64,000 nucleotides of DNA from Nipponacmea schrenckii (Eukaryota; Mollusca; Gastropoda; Lottiidae), in NCBI GenBank assembly GCA_030562195.1, contig JAUJPP010000003.1, positions 12,369,398-12,433,397 on the forward strand. The letters are read 5' to 3'. Positions 1-15,200 of the stretch are shown piece by piece. Under the pieces are notes generated by a model. It searched no databases and was not told the origin of the DNA. It was given only the letters and a program-made list of their open reading frames with translations. Within the stretch, counting starts at the first letter, position 1; the number at the start of each line of letters is the position of its first letter. Position numbers and translations under genes: made by a program.

Positions 1-294
1 AATATAACTCAATAAACCTTCTAATGATAACTTCTACTTCTTTACTATAATATATAATATACATCAATCATAAGATTTGAATCCTCAAGCTAAATTAAAG
101 CTTCATTGCATAAAAAAGTGAAAAAGAATTAAGTCTTTAACACTCTTAGTAGAGCTGATTCATCAATCAATAGTTCAAATTTTCCTTCTTTAAAAAGATT
201 TTCTCCAACAATACCATAGTTAATAATAATTTACATGATCTCTGAACAGGAAAATCTACATTAATTTAGAGAATTATTGAAAGATTTGACATAC

Positions 295-3200
295 CATGGT
301 ATAATAGTAGAGTTTTTATAACAAGCTTCCAGCATAAACTGCATGATCTTGTTAGCATGTTGTTTCATTGCTGGTGCAGTGGAAAATAGAATGTATTCTA
401 AGATTGTCATTAATAATACTTTATGATCTCTGTAATAAAAAAAGAGCATGTTATCACTAAGTTCACGGAAATAAACACATTCTGTGTCACATTGGTAAGG
501 GTTGATTAAAAAACAAACATTCAAAACCACCTTTATTATTGTTTTCTAATTAATAACTCTTTAGAGCAAGTTTTAATTTTACCGTATTATGGTAAACTAT
601 AAGGATGCCTTAGTCTATTTAGCTTGACCTAAGGTTAATATTAACAGGAGTAAACAAATAAATAAACTTTTATTCATGTATCCTAAATCAAGAACTTTAA
701 AAATTACAGGGGGCCAGATCAATATTCATGTTAGTTTTTCATGTTCCTTAACATAAGACAATTAAAGAAAGTCTCTAGATATATATGAGAGCTAAATATA
801 AAAACGAAACGCCATTTGGATTACATAAGTATTTAGAGTAAACCTGATATTAACCTGGCAATAACTTCACCACTAGATGTTCTCTGTAAAACTTCAGTTA
901 TGTATAACAGACCCTAAATGAAAAGTAAGTTTGGATAATACTATGATGGAAATGTTTGAGATGGTAATTTCAGTATGAAATAGGAAATAATGTAACCAAT
1001 GTCGTACATTACACATTCAATACTTACTAGATTAGCTGAAGATGGTAAGGTCAAATTTTTTAACTTCAAATATTTCTCATGTACTATTTCAAAAATAAAA
1101 TGACGGAAGTTGATGTTTTGGTGTGTTGGAGATTTAATAAATGATTCACTCAAACAACTCTATAATATAAAACAAAAATAAGTTTAAATTTCTATAAGTA
1201 ATTCAGCAAAGAAAATATTTTCGTAATGAGGCTGGTTTACAGTTACAGGTGATCTTTGTCTTAAAGAGATATATTGCTGTCAAGAGGGTACAGGAGTGGA
1301 TGTTGCCCAGGTTTCAAGAATGTATACACAAGATTTGGAACAGTTGTCATGGTTGCTGTGATTTCTTAAAATATATGAGATCACTATATACAGTACACAG
1401 GGAGGTTGTTGGCCAAAAAAAAAGAGAAGGAGAAGCATTATCATTGAAACTTGAATGAGACGGTGAGAGTCATCCCAGAAATAGATATTCTTGCTGCATA
1501 TTTCTACTGATCTGGATGGTGCTTCTTCATCTTTGTGGATATCTTCATACTTCAATGAAGGTAAAGATGTGTCACAGGAAGGCAGGGATTGTATCATTCA
1601 AGTTTACCAGTTACTATTTTATATGTATGGAATCAAGAGAGATAATGTTTTCTTACTATTAATGGATGAATAGATGTTGATTCATTCAAGGTACTACTAG
1701 ACTTCTGAAAGAAAAAAATAAGTTTTATTGCCTCCATGTGGTGAGAAATGTAGTTATCCATTCTTGTAACAATTTAACTTTAATAATTATTTTCAATACC
1801 AATAAACTGTAATTTGTACAAAAACATGTGATCTTACAATGACCTTTATGTACATTGATATTTTCAACAAAACGTTTTCACAAAATTTTTTTGTACAATA
1901 TTAAAAAATTGGTATTGTGGATAACAATTTCTCCTGAATCATCAAATTTAATATACTCTGTACTCACTATAGGAAATTTCTCTAAATAAATTCCAACTAT
2001 ATCTTTTAATCTTCTCTCAACATAGGGTGCTCTTCTAAAATCTAATTTACTTAATCCTTGAATAAACTAAAATATACATCATTTTATTATAATAATCAAC
2101 CATACCAAGAAGGTAAAAATAAGAGATTTAAAAAAGCTGAGTAAAATCATCCGATCCGGAAAATCCCAAAAAAATATCATCATAAACAAACTGATACAAT
2201 TTATTTGCTGATGAAATAAATGCAATTTTAGGGAAAACATTTGTTGAAATGGACGAACTCTGGATGAATCACGAAACAAATACATACCATATAAAGTGTA
2301 TCTTTAAGTACAGCTAAGAAGGCTGAATTAACAGGCTTGTTGGTATTAAGAATGAAGTGAGGTGTGACCATAGCTGATATAATAGATGGTAGAGGGCAGT
2401 TGGGATTAGACTGAAACAAAACAAGATGTCAAATCCATTTTATTCCATGATCTTTTTGAAGGTTACAACATCCTAACATCTAACAAAGTCCTATTAGTCT
2501 TTTTTGAGGGCTCTGTTGCCATTATAATGTGACTGAATACAGCATAGTAAACTCCACCACTTTGAGACCAGAAAAGTGGTTTGTAATAGCTCGACATTGT
2601 GATGATGGTATGTGTGCTGTTAAAAATTTTAAGCTCATTGATACCAAGGGAAATATATAAGCTTACTAATACCAACATTGAATTACCAATTAATTCAGAA
2701 CAGGTTAATGCAATAATTCTGTTATAGATTAATTTAAGCTAGCATATTAAAAGAATTTACCTGTAAGAATAATAAAGGAGCACAATGTTTAACTATATAA
2801 CCAACTGTAATAAATATATTATGTAACATATCTCCTGGTCCCATTATTTTTAATACTGGTGATACATGTTGTGGTATTAGAGAAAAATAACACATAACTT
2901 GATCTCTTAATAGCATCTTCTCTTTTAAATTCTAGAATATAAACAAGTTAATTATTAAAATAACAAAACTATACATCAACTTATATGATTATAAAGAGTT
3001 TTTCTAAATCTTTGTGTGTATAGGGAGTCTGAATTGGAATGGTGTAAATGGATGCTATCAGTGTGATATGTGCTTGTAGTTAGGTCATATAACACTTAGT
3101 TTTAGGGTAGGAAAAAGTTTTTAAAGTAGGAAAGATGCATTTAACACTAAGATATATGGATATACTACTTCTTCCTTTTTTACATACTACATTTCGAAAC

Positions 3201-6200
3201 ACATACAGGTAACGTTATCAAGTAATATGATTAACAACAAAAAAACAAACACATATAGGAAAATCTTAGAAGCCATGCCAAAGAATCAAAGGTGGGAGAT
3301 ACTTGTGTGCTGGTTGGTACAAATTTCCGTCCTTTAGACAGCTTAACAGGCAGTCGTCCTTTAGGTATAATTTTGTTATCCCAGTATCTTTGTGAGTCAG
3401 TTTGTCTGACCATCACTGGGTAAACCAACAAGTTTCCAGTTATGTTCTAATATTTCTTTATTGCACTACAATGGATAACTTGATGCATATATTTCTGAAG
3501 TGGTATAAGTACCTGAGCATTCTGATAAAGTCTTCCAAGAGACTTAATAAATATTTTAGGAGCATTCTCAATTTGTGGGATAGAACTTTGTCCAACATCA
3601 TCTAAAACTTTCTTCACCTCTTTCAATTCCAACATTACCCTGGAAAAAATGAGTTTCCTTTAAAAAAAATTTTTGTTTTGCACAAGAAATTGGCTTTCTG
3701 TATATTAATTGTTTCTGCTTTGTAATAAACTTTCTGATTAATAAGCAGAATTCTTTCACATGAAATTATGAGATAATCTGCAATTTAAAAGTATGTGAGC
3801 CTAAAAATGTAAGAACAAAAATAAGCAGCAGTATTGCTAGGAAATAAATAGATTTAATGAAAACAAAAGATATACATCACTGTCACAAATTCATTGTCAT
3901 GTCATTTAACTATACCTATCAATTCATTTACTATATGTATTATTTACCTGGTTATAGTATGTAATTCAGGAGTAGTAGAAGGTAATAATACAATACAACG
4001 GAACCAGGCTTGTATTAATGTAGATTGTTGGCATGTATTTAATATTGACTTTATAGCACCAGCTTCATTTAATACTAGTGATAAATACCGACAACTTACA
4101 CTGGAAATAGAAAAGTTTGAATATTTTATACTTTGTGTTATATTTCTTAAACACAAGCCCATTATTATAATGCCTATCAAAAAAAAGACACTAGGTGTAT
4201 ATGGACAGGGATCAAAAGTAAACATATCATTTAAATTTTTAAAAATAATATCTTTAAATAAAATTATAATTAATTCTACAATAGCTTGTCAGGCAAGGTA
4301 ATATAAGCCTACTGACAGCATTGATTTTTGTACTTGATAGTACAGTAACAATCACCAGAATAAAATATAATTAAACCTTTAATCACCCACTTCTTTTATG
4401 TGGAAATAAATGTTCAATAAAGTTTCATTAAAATCAGTCAAGAATTGTACCTAATAACAAGGCAATAACTAACTAAATTTTTTAGGGTACTTTTGGTCCG
4501 TGGGTGGTAATTAATATTTTTTTAAATCAGTGTTGCACTTGAACTTAATTACTAGATGGTACAGTTGACTATATCCAAATTAAATCTTTAGCATCCATTC
4601 AAATTTTTACAGGTCCATTTGGTACTCGAGGCATATGCAAGTGAATTGTGATATGCAAATGTACTCATTATTTCAATAGGATTTCCAATTATTGTTGAAT
4701 GATAACAACACATTTCATATCTTTTTAATTCTAAAATATACACAATAATAATACATTCATAATACAAGCTACTAAATAGATGATTCTTCCTTCCTTGTCT
4801 GTTTGAATGTTGTACACCATTCTTTCATCCCAATCTTTCTATAACTTGTTTCTGGTCTCATATCTTCAAATAGAAAACAAATCAAGTATTAATCATGTAC
4901 AAAATATACCATCAATACTATACCACTTGAATCGTTTAGACTTACAATTTTGCCTATATCATTTAAATGTAATAGTTTAAAGGGGCACAGTCTTGATTTG
5001 TTTCGGACAATCATGCGACAGCCTCAAACACATGAAATCTTTTGTTTAGCTAATCAGAAATAGTCTACAGAGCTTACCTTTGAAATTTGAGCCTTCAAAT
5101 CCATGGGTATACATATTTATCCGTGTTTGAAAATCATAATGTCTTAAGATATTATGAACGTCCCGCCATATTCGAAAATCAAAGAGTTATAAATAGACTT
5201 CTGCGCAGGCCCACACTGATAAAACAAAAAGAAAGTACATGTAATAACAATTGTAGATTTTGTCAACAGGACACACAATTTTCAGACTGACTGGAGACCA
5301 GCCGCGTACAGCACGGAAAAAAATAAAAAGTGAAATTTTTGAGGTATATTTCAAGGTATTTTGCGATTTTCTTAGAGCTTGAGTATTTCTGAGGACTGTT
5401 TAAATGTAACAAAGGCTCAAAACGACCCCTAAAAATCAAGATTGTGCCCCTTTAAAGTCAATCAAATTATATACCAATACAAAACTTCAATATATTTTTC
5501 AATTTTTGTAACAATTCATAAGATACAGTAGCTTGCCAGGCAAGGTAACATACGCCCAGTGGCAGCATTGAATTTGAAAAATAAATTGAGCAATGACTCA
5601 AAAACATTCACTAAATGGATATTGAAGTCAAGGGCAAAAACTCAAAAACTGTTCATGGAAAATCGTCAAATTAAAACTTGACCACCATCTTATCTATTTC
5701 AATACTCATACCAAGTTTCATCAAATCTATTAAAAAATTGTAGCTTATTTTGCACCCACAAATATTTTTGACGCAATATTACTTAGTCAAGGGCAATAAA
5801 TTAAAAACCATTCATTAAAAAAGTCGGAAATTCAAACTTGACTAATGTCTTATCTATTCTGATGCTTACACCAAGTTCCATCAAAATCTTTTGAAAATTA
5901 AAGCTTCTTATTGAAACCACAATAGAATCTTGACACAATTTCACAAAGTCAAGGGCAATTAACTCAAAACAGTTCATTGAAAAACTGTCAAATTCAAACT
6001 TGACTGAGGTCTAATCAATTCCAATGCTCACACCAAGTTTCAAGAAAATCCTCTGAAAATTGGAGGAGTTATTGCATCGAAACTAAAATTTTGACAAGAT
6101 TTTAGTACGTCAAGGGCAATAACTCAAAAACTGTTCAAAAAATTGCCGAATTTAAACTCAACTGTTGTCTTATTAATTCCAATGCTCACACCAAGTTTCA

Positions 6201-9200
6201 TCAAAATCCATTGAAAATTGTAGCTTCTATTTTGTCCAAAACAAATATAGAGGCAGGGGCAATAACTCCAAGACTGTTTATCGCAAAATCGTCCAAATCG
6301 AACTTGACTGTCGTCTTATCAATTCCAATGCTCATAAACTATTCATCAAAAAATCGTCAAATTTGAACCTGACCACCGCCTTATCAATTCCAATGCTCAT
6401 ACGAAGTTTCATTCAAATGCATTGAAAATTGTAGCTTCTATTGCATCAACAATTAATTTTGAGGTGATGTAAATAAGTCAAGGGCAATAGCTCAAAAACA
6501 GTTCATCGAAAAATCTTCAAATTCAAAGTTGACAGCTGTCTTATCAATTCCAATGCTCACACCAAGTTTCATTAAAATCCATTGAAAATTGTAGCTTCTA
6601 TTGTGTTTACAACAAATATAGAGGCAGGGGCAATAACTCAAAAACCGTTTATCCAAAATTTGTCCACATCGAACTTTACTGCCATCTTATCAATACCAAT
6701 GCTCATACTAAGTTTCATTAAAATCCATAGAAAATTGTAGCTTCTATAGTGTCTACAACAAATGTTGACCGACCGACAGACCGACGGACAGGGGCTAGAC
6801 AATATACCTCCACATATTCATGTGGGCGTATAAAAATCTGTTCATTCGATAATTTCCATACATGCATACCAAGTTTCATTAAGATTGGATAAAAACTTTA
6901 GCCTCTATCTTGGATACAACCCAAATTTCACGCGTTTTTACTAAGTCAAGGGCAATAACTCAAAATCCGTTCATTCGATATTTCCATTTTCGAACTTGAC
7001 AGAGATCTGATCAATACATACATGTATACCAAGTGTCATTAAGATCGGATAAAAACTGTAGCCTATATCGTGGATACAACCCAAATTTGACGCGTTTTAC
7101 TAAGTCAAGGGCAATAACTCAAAATCCGTTCAATCGATAATTTCCATTTTTGAACTTGACTGAGATATCATCAATATATACATGTATACCAAGTTTCATT
7201 AATATCGGATAAAAACTGTTGATTCGATGATTTCCATTTTCGAACTTGACCGAGATATCATCAATATAAATATATATACCAAGTTTCATTAAGATCGGAT
7301 AAAAACTGTAGCTTCTATTGTTGATAATGTACAACCCAAATTTGACGCGTTTTTACTAAGTCAAGGGCAATAACTCAAAATCCGTTCATTCGATAAATTC
7401 CATTTTCGAACTTGACCGAAATATCCTTAATATATACATGTATACCAAGTTTTATTAGGATCGGATAAAAACTGTAGCCTCTATCATGGATACAACCCAA
7501 ATTTGACGCATTTTTACTAAGTCAAGGGCAATAACTCAAAAAAACGTTCATTCGATAATTAACTTTTTTGAACTTGACCGAGATATCATCAATATATATA
7601 TGTATACCAAGTTTCATTAAGATCAGATAAAAACTGTAGCCTCTATAGTGGATACAACAAATGTGGACGGACGGACCGACGGAAGGACGGACGGACGGAG
7701 GGACAGGGGCGACGGCAATATACGTCCACATTTCCATGTGGGCGTATAAAAAAGCAGTTACCTTAAGGACATGAAGATATGTATATTAAGAAACATGGGT
7801 GGTTACACTAATTCATTATGTCATATAAAAATAGCCATGGCCATCATAATACGCCCACATTTATATTTATAATGGCAGCCAATTTGTCCAGGAGGTTGAC
7901 AAGAATTATCTGTAAATAAAAGATTTTTTTTAAATTTTAATTACCGGTACAGGTACAAAAAAGATTCATCCAAATCTATCAAGAAAATCAGCTCCCTATC
8001 GGGTCCACAAAGAATTAAAGATCGAGGGCAATAACTCATAGAATTTTTTTTCAATTGGTCTGATTTTTAATAGGGTTCATCCTTGATTGATTACAAACAC
8101 TCACACCAAATTTCATTAAAATCCATCCAGAAACCGGCTCTCTATCGTGTCCACAAAGAATTCAAGAACAACAGCAGACACGTTTTTAGGAACAAGGGCA
8201 ATAACTCATATTAAATATTTTTCGATAAATCTGATTTTCATTAGGGTTCATTCTTGGGTTATAACAAACACTCACACCAAGTTACGTCAAAATCCATCAA
8301 AAATCAAGCTCTCTATCGTGTCCACAAGAATTCAAGAACAAGGACAATAACTCATAGAAAATATTTTTCGATTGGTCTGATTTTTAATAGGCTTCATCAT
8401 TGGGTGATTACAAAGACTCACACCAAGTTTCTTCAAAATCCATCAAGAAACCAGCTCTTTATTGTGTCCACAAAGAATTCAAGAACAAGGGCAATAACTC
8501 ATAGAAAATATTTTTCAATTAGTCTGATTTTTAATAGGGTTCATCCTTGAGTGATTATAAACACTCACACCAAATTTCATTAAAATCCATCAAGAAACCA
8601 GCTCTCTATTGTGTCAACAAAAAATTCAAGAACAAAGGCAGACGCGTTTTAAAGAACAAGGGCAATAACTCATATCAAATATTTTTAGATTAATCTGATT
8701 TTCAATTGGGTTGATCCTTGGGTTATAACAAACACTCACACCAAGTTACGTCAAAATCCATCTAGAAATCGGCTCTCTATCAAGTCCACAGAGAATTCAA
8801 GAACAGGGGCAATAACTCATAGAAAATATTTTTCGATTGGTCTGATTTTTATTAATAATATTCAATATATTGTCTACGAGTAGGTATTTTTTAATTTGGC
8901 TTACTTAAAAAATTCATAGAGATAAGTTTACTTAAATACAGCAAAAATTGATAATTTTCATATGTTTCGAAAGGTGTGACCTAATTATTTTATGACTTTG
9001 AAAACTAGGTTGAATGATATTCAATATATTGTCTAGATGTACATGTAGGTCATTGCAAATTTAGCCTACATAATATTTTAAGGCTCTCGAAATACGTTCA
9101 TAATTGTAAGCAATTCTAGTTTTTTTATTTCGGGAAGCTCCCTAGCTCAACTCGAAAATGGTATTGACATTTGGTTTGAAAAATGCGATCAGATACGTAC

Positions 9201-12200
9201 TGGAATAGAAAATTAATATCTATAACTAAAATTTTTATGCATCAGTAGTGAGAAATTGCATAATAATAATTGAATAATTGCATAACTTTGTTGCTAATTA
9301 TCCAATCGCTTAGAAAATTACAAAATATATAGAAGTCACCTATAGAAATAAAAAGACATCATAAACATTTTTCTACCACTTCTGGTTTTTGCAAGAGAAC
9401 TTCCGGTTTTTCAGAACCACGTTGGGTGACCCAACCTCCGGTGTATGTAAGAAATAAGTACAAAAGCTATACATATAAACTATCAGGCATAATTAGAACC
9501 CAATTAGAGGAATAAATTCTTACCGGAAGTGAAACTTTATGTGTCACAGAACGGTGACATTTAGAAAAATTTTAATAATCCGCTAATTTTTCTCCAATTT
9601 GTACGATTTTTGTGTTTTTTGAAACCTTGTTACTTTATCTAAAATTTGTTGGTAACAGAATGTTCATTGTCAAATTTAATTTGTTTTTTTAGGCGGATTG
9701 ATTTTTTCAAAAAATTAAAAGGCTATATCAAATGACCTTGACCTTCAATGAATGTTCTTGACATTAGCTATAATGGTCAACAACAATTTTTTTATACCTG
9801 TTTTCGTTTTTAAAAAAATTCAAAAGGTTATATCAAGTGACCTTGACCTTCAATTACCTTAATAATTTTCAAGTAAAATGTACTTAACCTAAGCTGTCCA
9901 TACATATGCTTATAATGGTTGTTAAAAAGTTTGTTTTGAGTGTTTAAAAATTCAAAAGGCTAGATCACGTGACCTTGTATCAAGTGGCCCCATAGGGGCT
10001 GTTTGCCACTCTCAGTACTGTTCACAGTTCTAGTCTATTCTTATTTTTAAGTTTTATTCCTTCAACTTTACTTATTTACCCTCTCTTCCCTGAACACTGT
10101 CTATACTACTCTTTATGAATCTCTACTTCAGGGTCAGAGTTTAGTATATCAACCAATAGATTCAAAATCTGCCCAACATACACCTCCTTTATTCATTGAA
10201 CACTGAGAATAATTTAGAAGATAGCTTGCCAGGCAAGGTAACATACACCCACTGGCAGCATTGAATTTGAAAAATAAATAGAGCAATGACTCAAAAACAT
10301 TCACTAAATGGATATTGAAGTCAAGGGCAAAAACTCAAAAACACCAAGTTTCATCAAAATCCATTGAAAATTGTAGCTTCTATTGAACCCACAATAAAAT
10401 TTTGAAGCAATCTTACTAAGTCAAGGGCAATAACTAAAAAACTGTTCATCGAAAAATCTTCAAATTCGAACTTGACCGTTGTCTTATCAATTCCAATGCT
10501 CACACCAACTTTCATTTAAATCCATTTAAAATTGTAGCTTCTATTTTGTCTACAACAAATATAGAGTTAGGGGCAATAGCTCCAAAACTGTTTATCACAA
10601 AATCCTCCAAATCGAACTTGACTGCCCTCTTATCAATTCCAATGCTCATACGAAGTTTCATTAAAATCCATAGATAATTGTAGCTTCTATAGTGTCTACA
10701 GAAAATGAATTTTTACGCAATTTCACTTAGTCAAGGGCAATTACTCAAACTATTCATCAAAAAATCATCAAATTTGAATTTCTGATAAAAACTGTAGCCT
10801 ATAATGTGGATACAACCCAAATTTGACGCGTTTTTACTAAGTCAAGGGCAATAACTCAAAATCTGTTCATTTGATAATTTCCATTTTGGAACTTGACCGA
10901 GATATCATCAATATATACATGTACACCAAGTTTCATTAAGATCGGATAAAAACTGTAGCTTCTATTGTGGATACAACCCAAATTTGACGCGTATTCACTA
11001 AGTCAAGTGCAATAACTCGAAAACCGTTCATGCGATAATTTCCATTTTAGACCTTGACCGAGATATCATCAATATATACATGTATACCAAGTTTCATTAT
11101 AATCGAATAAAAACTGTAGCCTCTATCGTGGATACAACAAATGTGGGCGGACGGACAAATGGACAGGGGCGACGGCAATATACATGTACGTCCACATTTC
11201 CATGTGGGCGTATAAAAAATATCTTGCATTGGTCTAGATTTGATACCCCTGAAGTAAGGTAAAATATACAGAATGTCATTTGATTTTTGGATGATCTTGC
11301 GACCTTAGGACATCATGACCATATACTGCCGCCCTGCAGTAATAGTGGCCCTCTCACTACATGCTTTCCTTCAGCTGCCATGCAGGTCACCATACAGGTA
11401 AACCTATACATTTTAGTAAAAAATAACAACAATCTTAAAGCCATTACTACAGAGGGAAAATTCCTAATATACAAGACTGAAATATGTCCAGTTAAAGCCT
11501 AAGTTCAGTTTTAGACAACTCTCCTTATCCTAAAGAAGTTGTATTCATAAACAAGGCCCCTGTTGAACTATTGAAATTTGAACTTGAAATATTGTCCACA
11601 TAAAATCAACCTTTATAAATAACATACTTTTCGTCTTATATGATACACAGATCATCAGATTATAGCCACAGTGGAGGAAAGACTTGAATTGGGAAGAGAA
11701 AATTTGGTCAGACTTCCCTTATAACCTGAAAGTCATCTTTTCGCTCCAAACAAAATAGGATTTTAAGTTTGTATAAAAGATATTCACACATTTACTGAAA
11801 AGTTAACATCAGTGGCGTAACAACTTAGTCGGGGGCCCTTGGACAACATTTCGTGAGAGGCCCCATGTCCAATCGACCGTCGATATTCATGGCCACGTTA
11901 GGTGACAAAAAAAAAAATACACTTTGTCTTGTTGATCGTAGAAAAAAATGGATTTCAAATTGTAATATGAATATTTATATACATGTATGTATTTCAAAAC
12001 ACAACACACATAAAAATAGAAAAAGAGAGGCTAGCTTAGCTATCTAGCTATTCATACACAGCACCTTAGGAAGTTAGATTAATTTGACAGCTCGAGCTTT
12101 GGAGTTCGCAAACTTGTCTATAATGCTGTCAATGTCTACCTTTTCAGCGGCATCACGCTCAATGGCCAACAGTGACAGACCGTCAAGTCGGTTTTGTGCT

Positions 12201-15200
12201 ATTTGTGATCGCAGATATGTTTTAATCAGTTAAAGCTTTGAAAACGACCGCTCGGCACTAGCCACAGTGAAAGGAAGTGTGAGAAATAAAGCACACGCGG
12301 TGGTTAATTCTGGCACAGATGCTGCCATGTGGGAACTCATCAACAGTTTGAAAATATCCAACACAGAGCTTTGTGATGTAAGTTCTTCTTTGAATTCACG
12401 TCGGAATGAACAGATCTCGGACGAAAAGTCAATTCCCACATCATGTTTATAGTTTACTTGCAGTGTACGACATGAACGAACAGGGCATGAATGATATAGC
12501 TCAAATCTGCTCAAAGGCAAGGGCCTCGGGGGCCCCTGGACCTCGGGGGCCCCTGGACTTTGTCCAGCCTTGTCCAGAGGGCGTTACGCCACTGGTTAAC
12601 ATGCAGCATAAATAAACCCAATTTATTCTAAGATTCAAGTGTTCTGATTACTGAGCGCTGATTTCACTCTTACTATTTATCCTATTGGTCTTTTGTATTG
12701 TATGAAAAGTTCTCTTACCAATGACAGGAGTTGATCCCAATTTTCTGCTGTGTCTATATTCAGAAGTGTTGTCTTCAGCTGTTTCTGTCAAATATTTAAC
12801 ATATATCATATCATTATCATTCCTTCATCTTTATTCCTATCATATATTATAACAATATCATTCCTTCATCTTTATTCCTACCATATATTAAAACATTATC
12901 ATATACATGTAACATTATCATTCCTTCAACTTTATTCCTATATTCCTTCAGCTTTATTCTTATCATATATCATAACATTATCATATTACATTATCATTCC
13001 TTCATCTTTATTCTTATCATATATCATAACATTATCATATTACATTGTCATTCCTTCAGTTTATTCCTATCATATATCATAACATTATCATATTACTTTA
13101 TCATTCCTTCATCTTTATTCTTATCATATATCATAACATTTTCATATTACATTATCATCCCTTCAGTTTATTCCTATCATATCATTATGATTGTTATAAA
13201 ATAAAAGGTCCTAACACCAATGTCCTGTCAAATAAATTTTTTTCAACACATAATATTACTATCAAAGAAATCAAATAAGGTCAGAGGAAAATTCCCTGTT
13301 GATGAAGTATATTACTAGATTTTAAACTATATATTAATTAAAGAAAATGAAGGCTTACCTAAGAAAGGCTTGATCCAGTCTGCATCCAAGAGAATTGTCT
13401 GTTATGTTGCTGACATGATAACAAGAAGTGAAACCTGGGATGTCTGCTGTCTCAATGAACATACAATACAGGTGTAGAGGTCTGTACCCTATACTGATTT
13501 TAGCTCACCCCCATTAACAATACAGGTGAAGAAATGTCTTTACCCTATACTGATTTCAGCTCACCTTCAAGCTATGAATTACACCCTTTTTGTTTAAATT
13601 TCTAGAAAATCTCTAATCCCTGAACAAAATTCAACCTTTAAAACTTATAATTTTTAAAATCCTGAACATAATTCATTCTAAAATCAAAGGTGACTCTTAA
13701 CCAAAACTGATTGGCTTGCTTTGATAACAAATTATTTCAAATTATTTAAATCTAAAAAATGTATATGTCCTATTTATGTTGGACACACAAAATTAAATAT
13801 GAATAAATTTTTCTATGTGACCATTAAATAACTCATTTCAAATGATTAAAAGCCTTATTTAAGATTTGTTCTGAAAAGTGAAATTGAGGATCTTTGTTTG
13901 GTAGATAGGGGCAATATATACCATTCATGAGCGGAAGTGAAACTGAAAGCTTTCTCCACATTTCATAGAGATTATCTTCGTTGTGAGTTGTAAAAGGTTT
14001 GATGATCTGATCTGAATCAGGGATGAAAGTGTTAATTTTAAAACATGTGGATAAATCAGTTGGTGGTTTTTATATGAGCATACCCTTCTGATACACAGTT
14101 GTCCATGGAAGGTGTACTTTTTAAGAAGATTATTGCTTCTATCTTATCATCATTAAGTTTGAGGAAGTAAGACTTCATTCTAATCTGAATTTCTTCAATA
14201 CAGGTCTCAAGGTTTATTATATTATGGTTGTTGGTATCCACATCACATAAAATTTGGGTATCATCTGTGGACAAGTGATGGAGGAAATCATGGCGTTGCA
14301 TAATGTTGACAATTGGTGTTGATAGGCTGTGAATTGTGGACCTAGTACTGATCCTTGTGGAATGCTGCAGCAGAGACATTTGAGAAGACTTCTTATTTTC
14401 TTTCGCAACTCCTTTGTTTTCATAGTTGAGGTTTAAAATATTTTTTTTTTTTTGTTGCTGCTGTAACAAAGTCATTGGCGTTTGTCCAAGCAACATAGTA
14501 TATATGTTGATCAACTTCAAGTTTCCATTTCTTTTCGGCCTTACGACAAACTCTATTTGATTGACAGATTTCATTGTTATACCACTTAACATTAGGTGGT
14601 TAGGTTATGGTTTTGGATTGAAGTAGGTCATGAAGGTTCAGTATATCAGTTAATACTATGTTGTAGATTTCGATTTGTTGGTCTGTGCAGTTTTGTGATT
14701 ATATTTCCTGTAGTTCAGCATTGCTTCTGATAGTATCACAGAAACTGTGTATATCTGTGTGTTTTGTTTTCCTTGTGTCAAGAGATTTATGGACAGGACC
14801 TGGATTCAAAATGGTCGGAAATCAGATGATTTATTGGCTTGATGATAGTATCTTCTTTCTTGTTATTATTAAATCTAAGGTATGGTTTTGTTTATAAGTT
14901 GGATGGAAATGAAATGAATGGAGTTTTACGTCCTACTCTTCTGCATCTTTGGGCTAATGAAGACGGGCAGCGTCATGCAGTGTGCAATGAGGGAAATTTT
15001 GCCAGGACAGTGGCATTAGCCTTTTCTTTTTGTGATTTCCAACTGTCGAGGGATCTTTAACATGCACAGCCTGTAGCACACGGGGCCTCGGTTATAAGTT
15101 GGATGGATATGTTGCTGTAAATGAATGACCAAACCGTCGTTAACTTAAGCCGAAAAATTCTCACACCCCTCCAGCATTCAATCTTAGATCGTGGACTTAA

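Noticed and set aside
3894..4301. 135-codon plus-strand ORF
   Set aside because: It is antisense to the MMS22L exon at 3948-4100.
7522..7737. ORF with PSVRPSVGPSVH-type peptide
   Set aside because: Comes from the ACGG microsatellite of the pearl-like element, as do similar frames at 11047-11229 and 17425-17720.
10000..10210. Possible LTR upstream of the pearl-like element
   Set aside because: No TG...CA ends, primer-binding site or second copy could be found.
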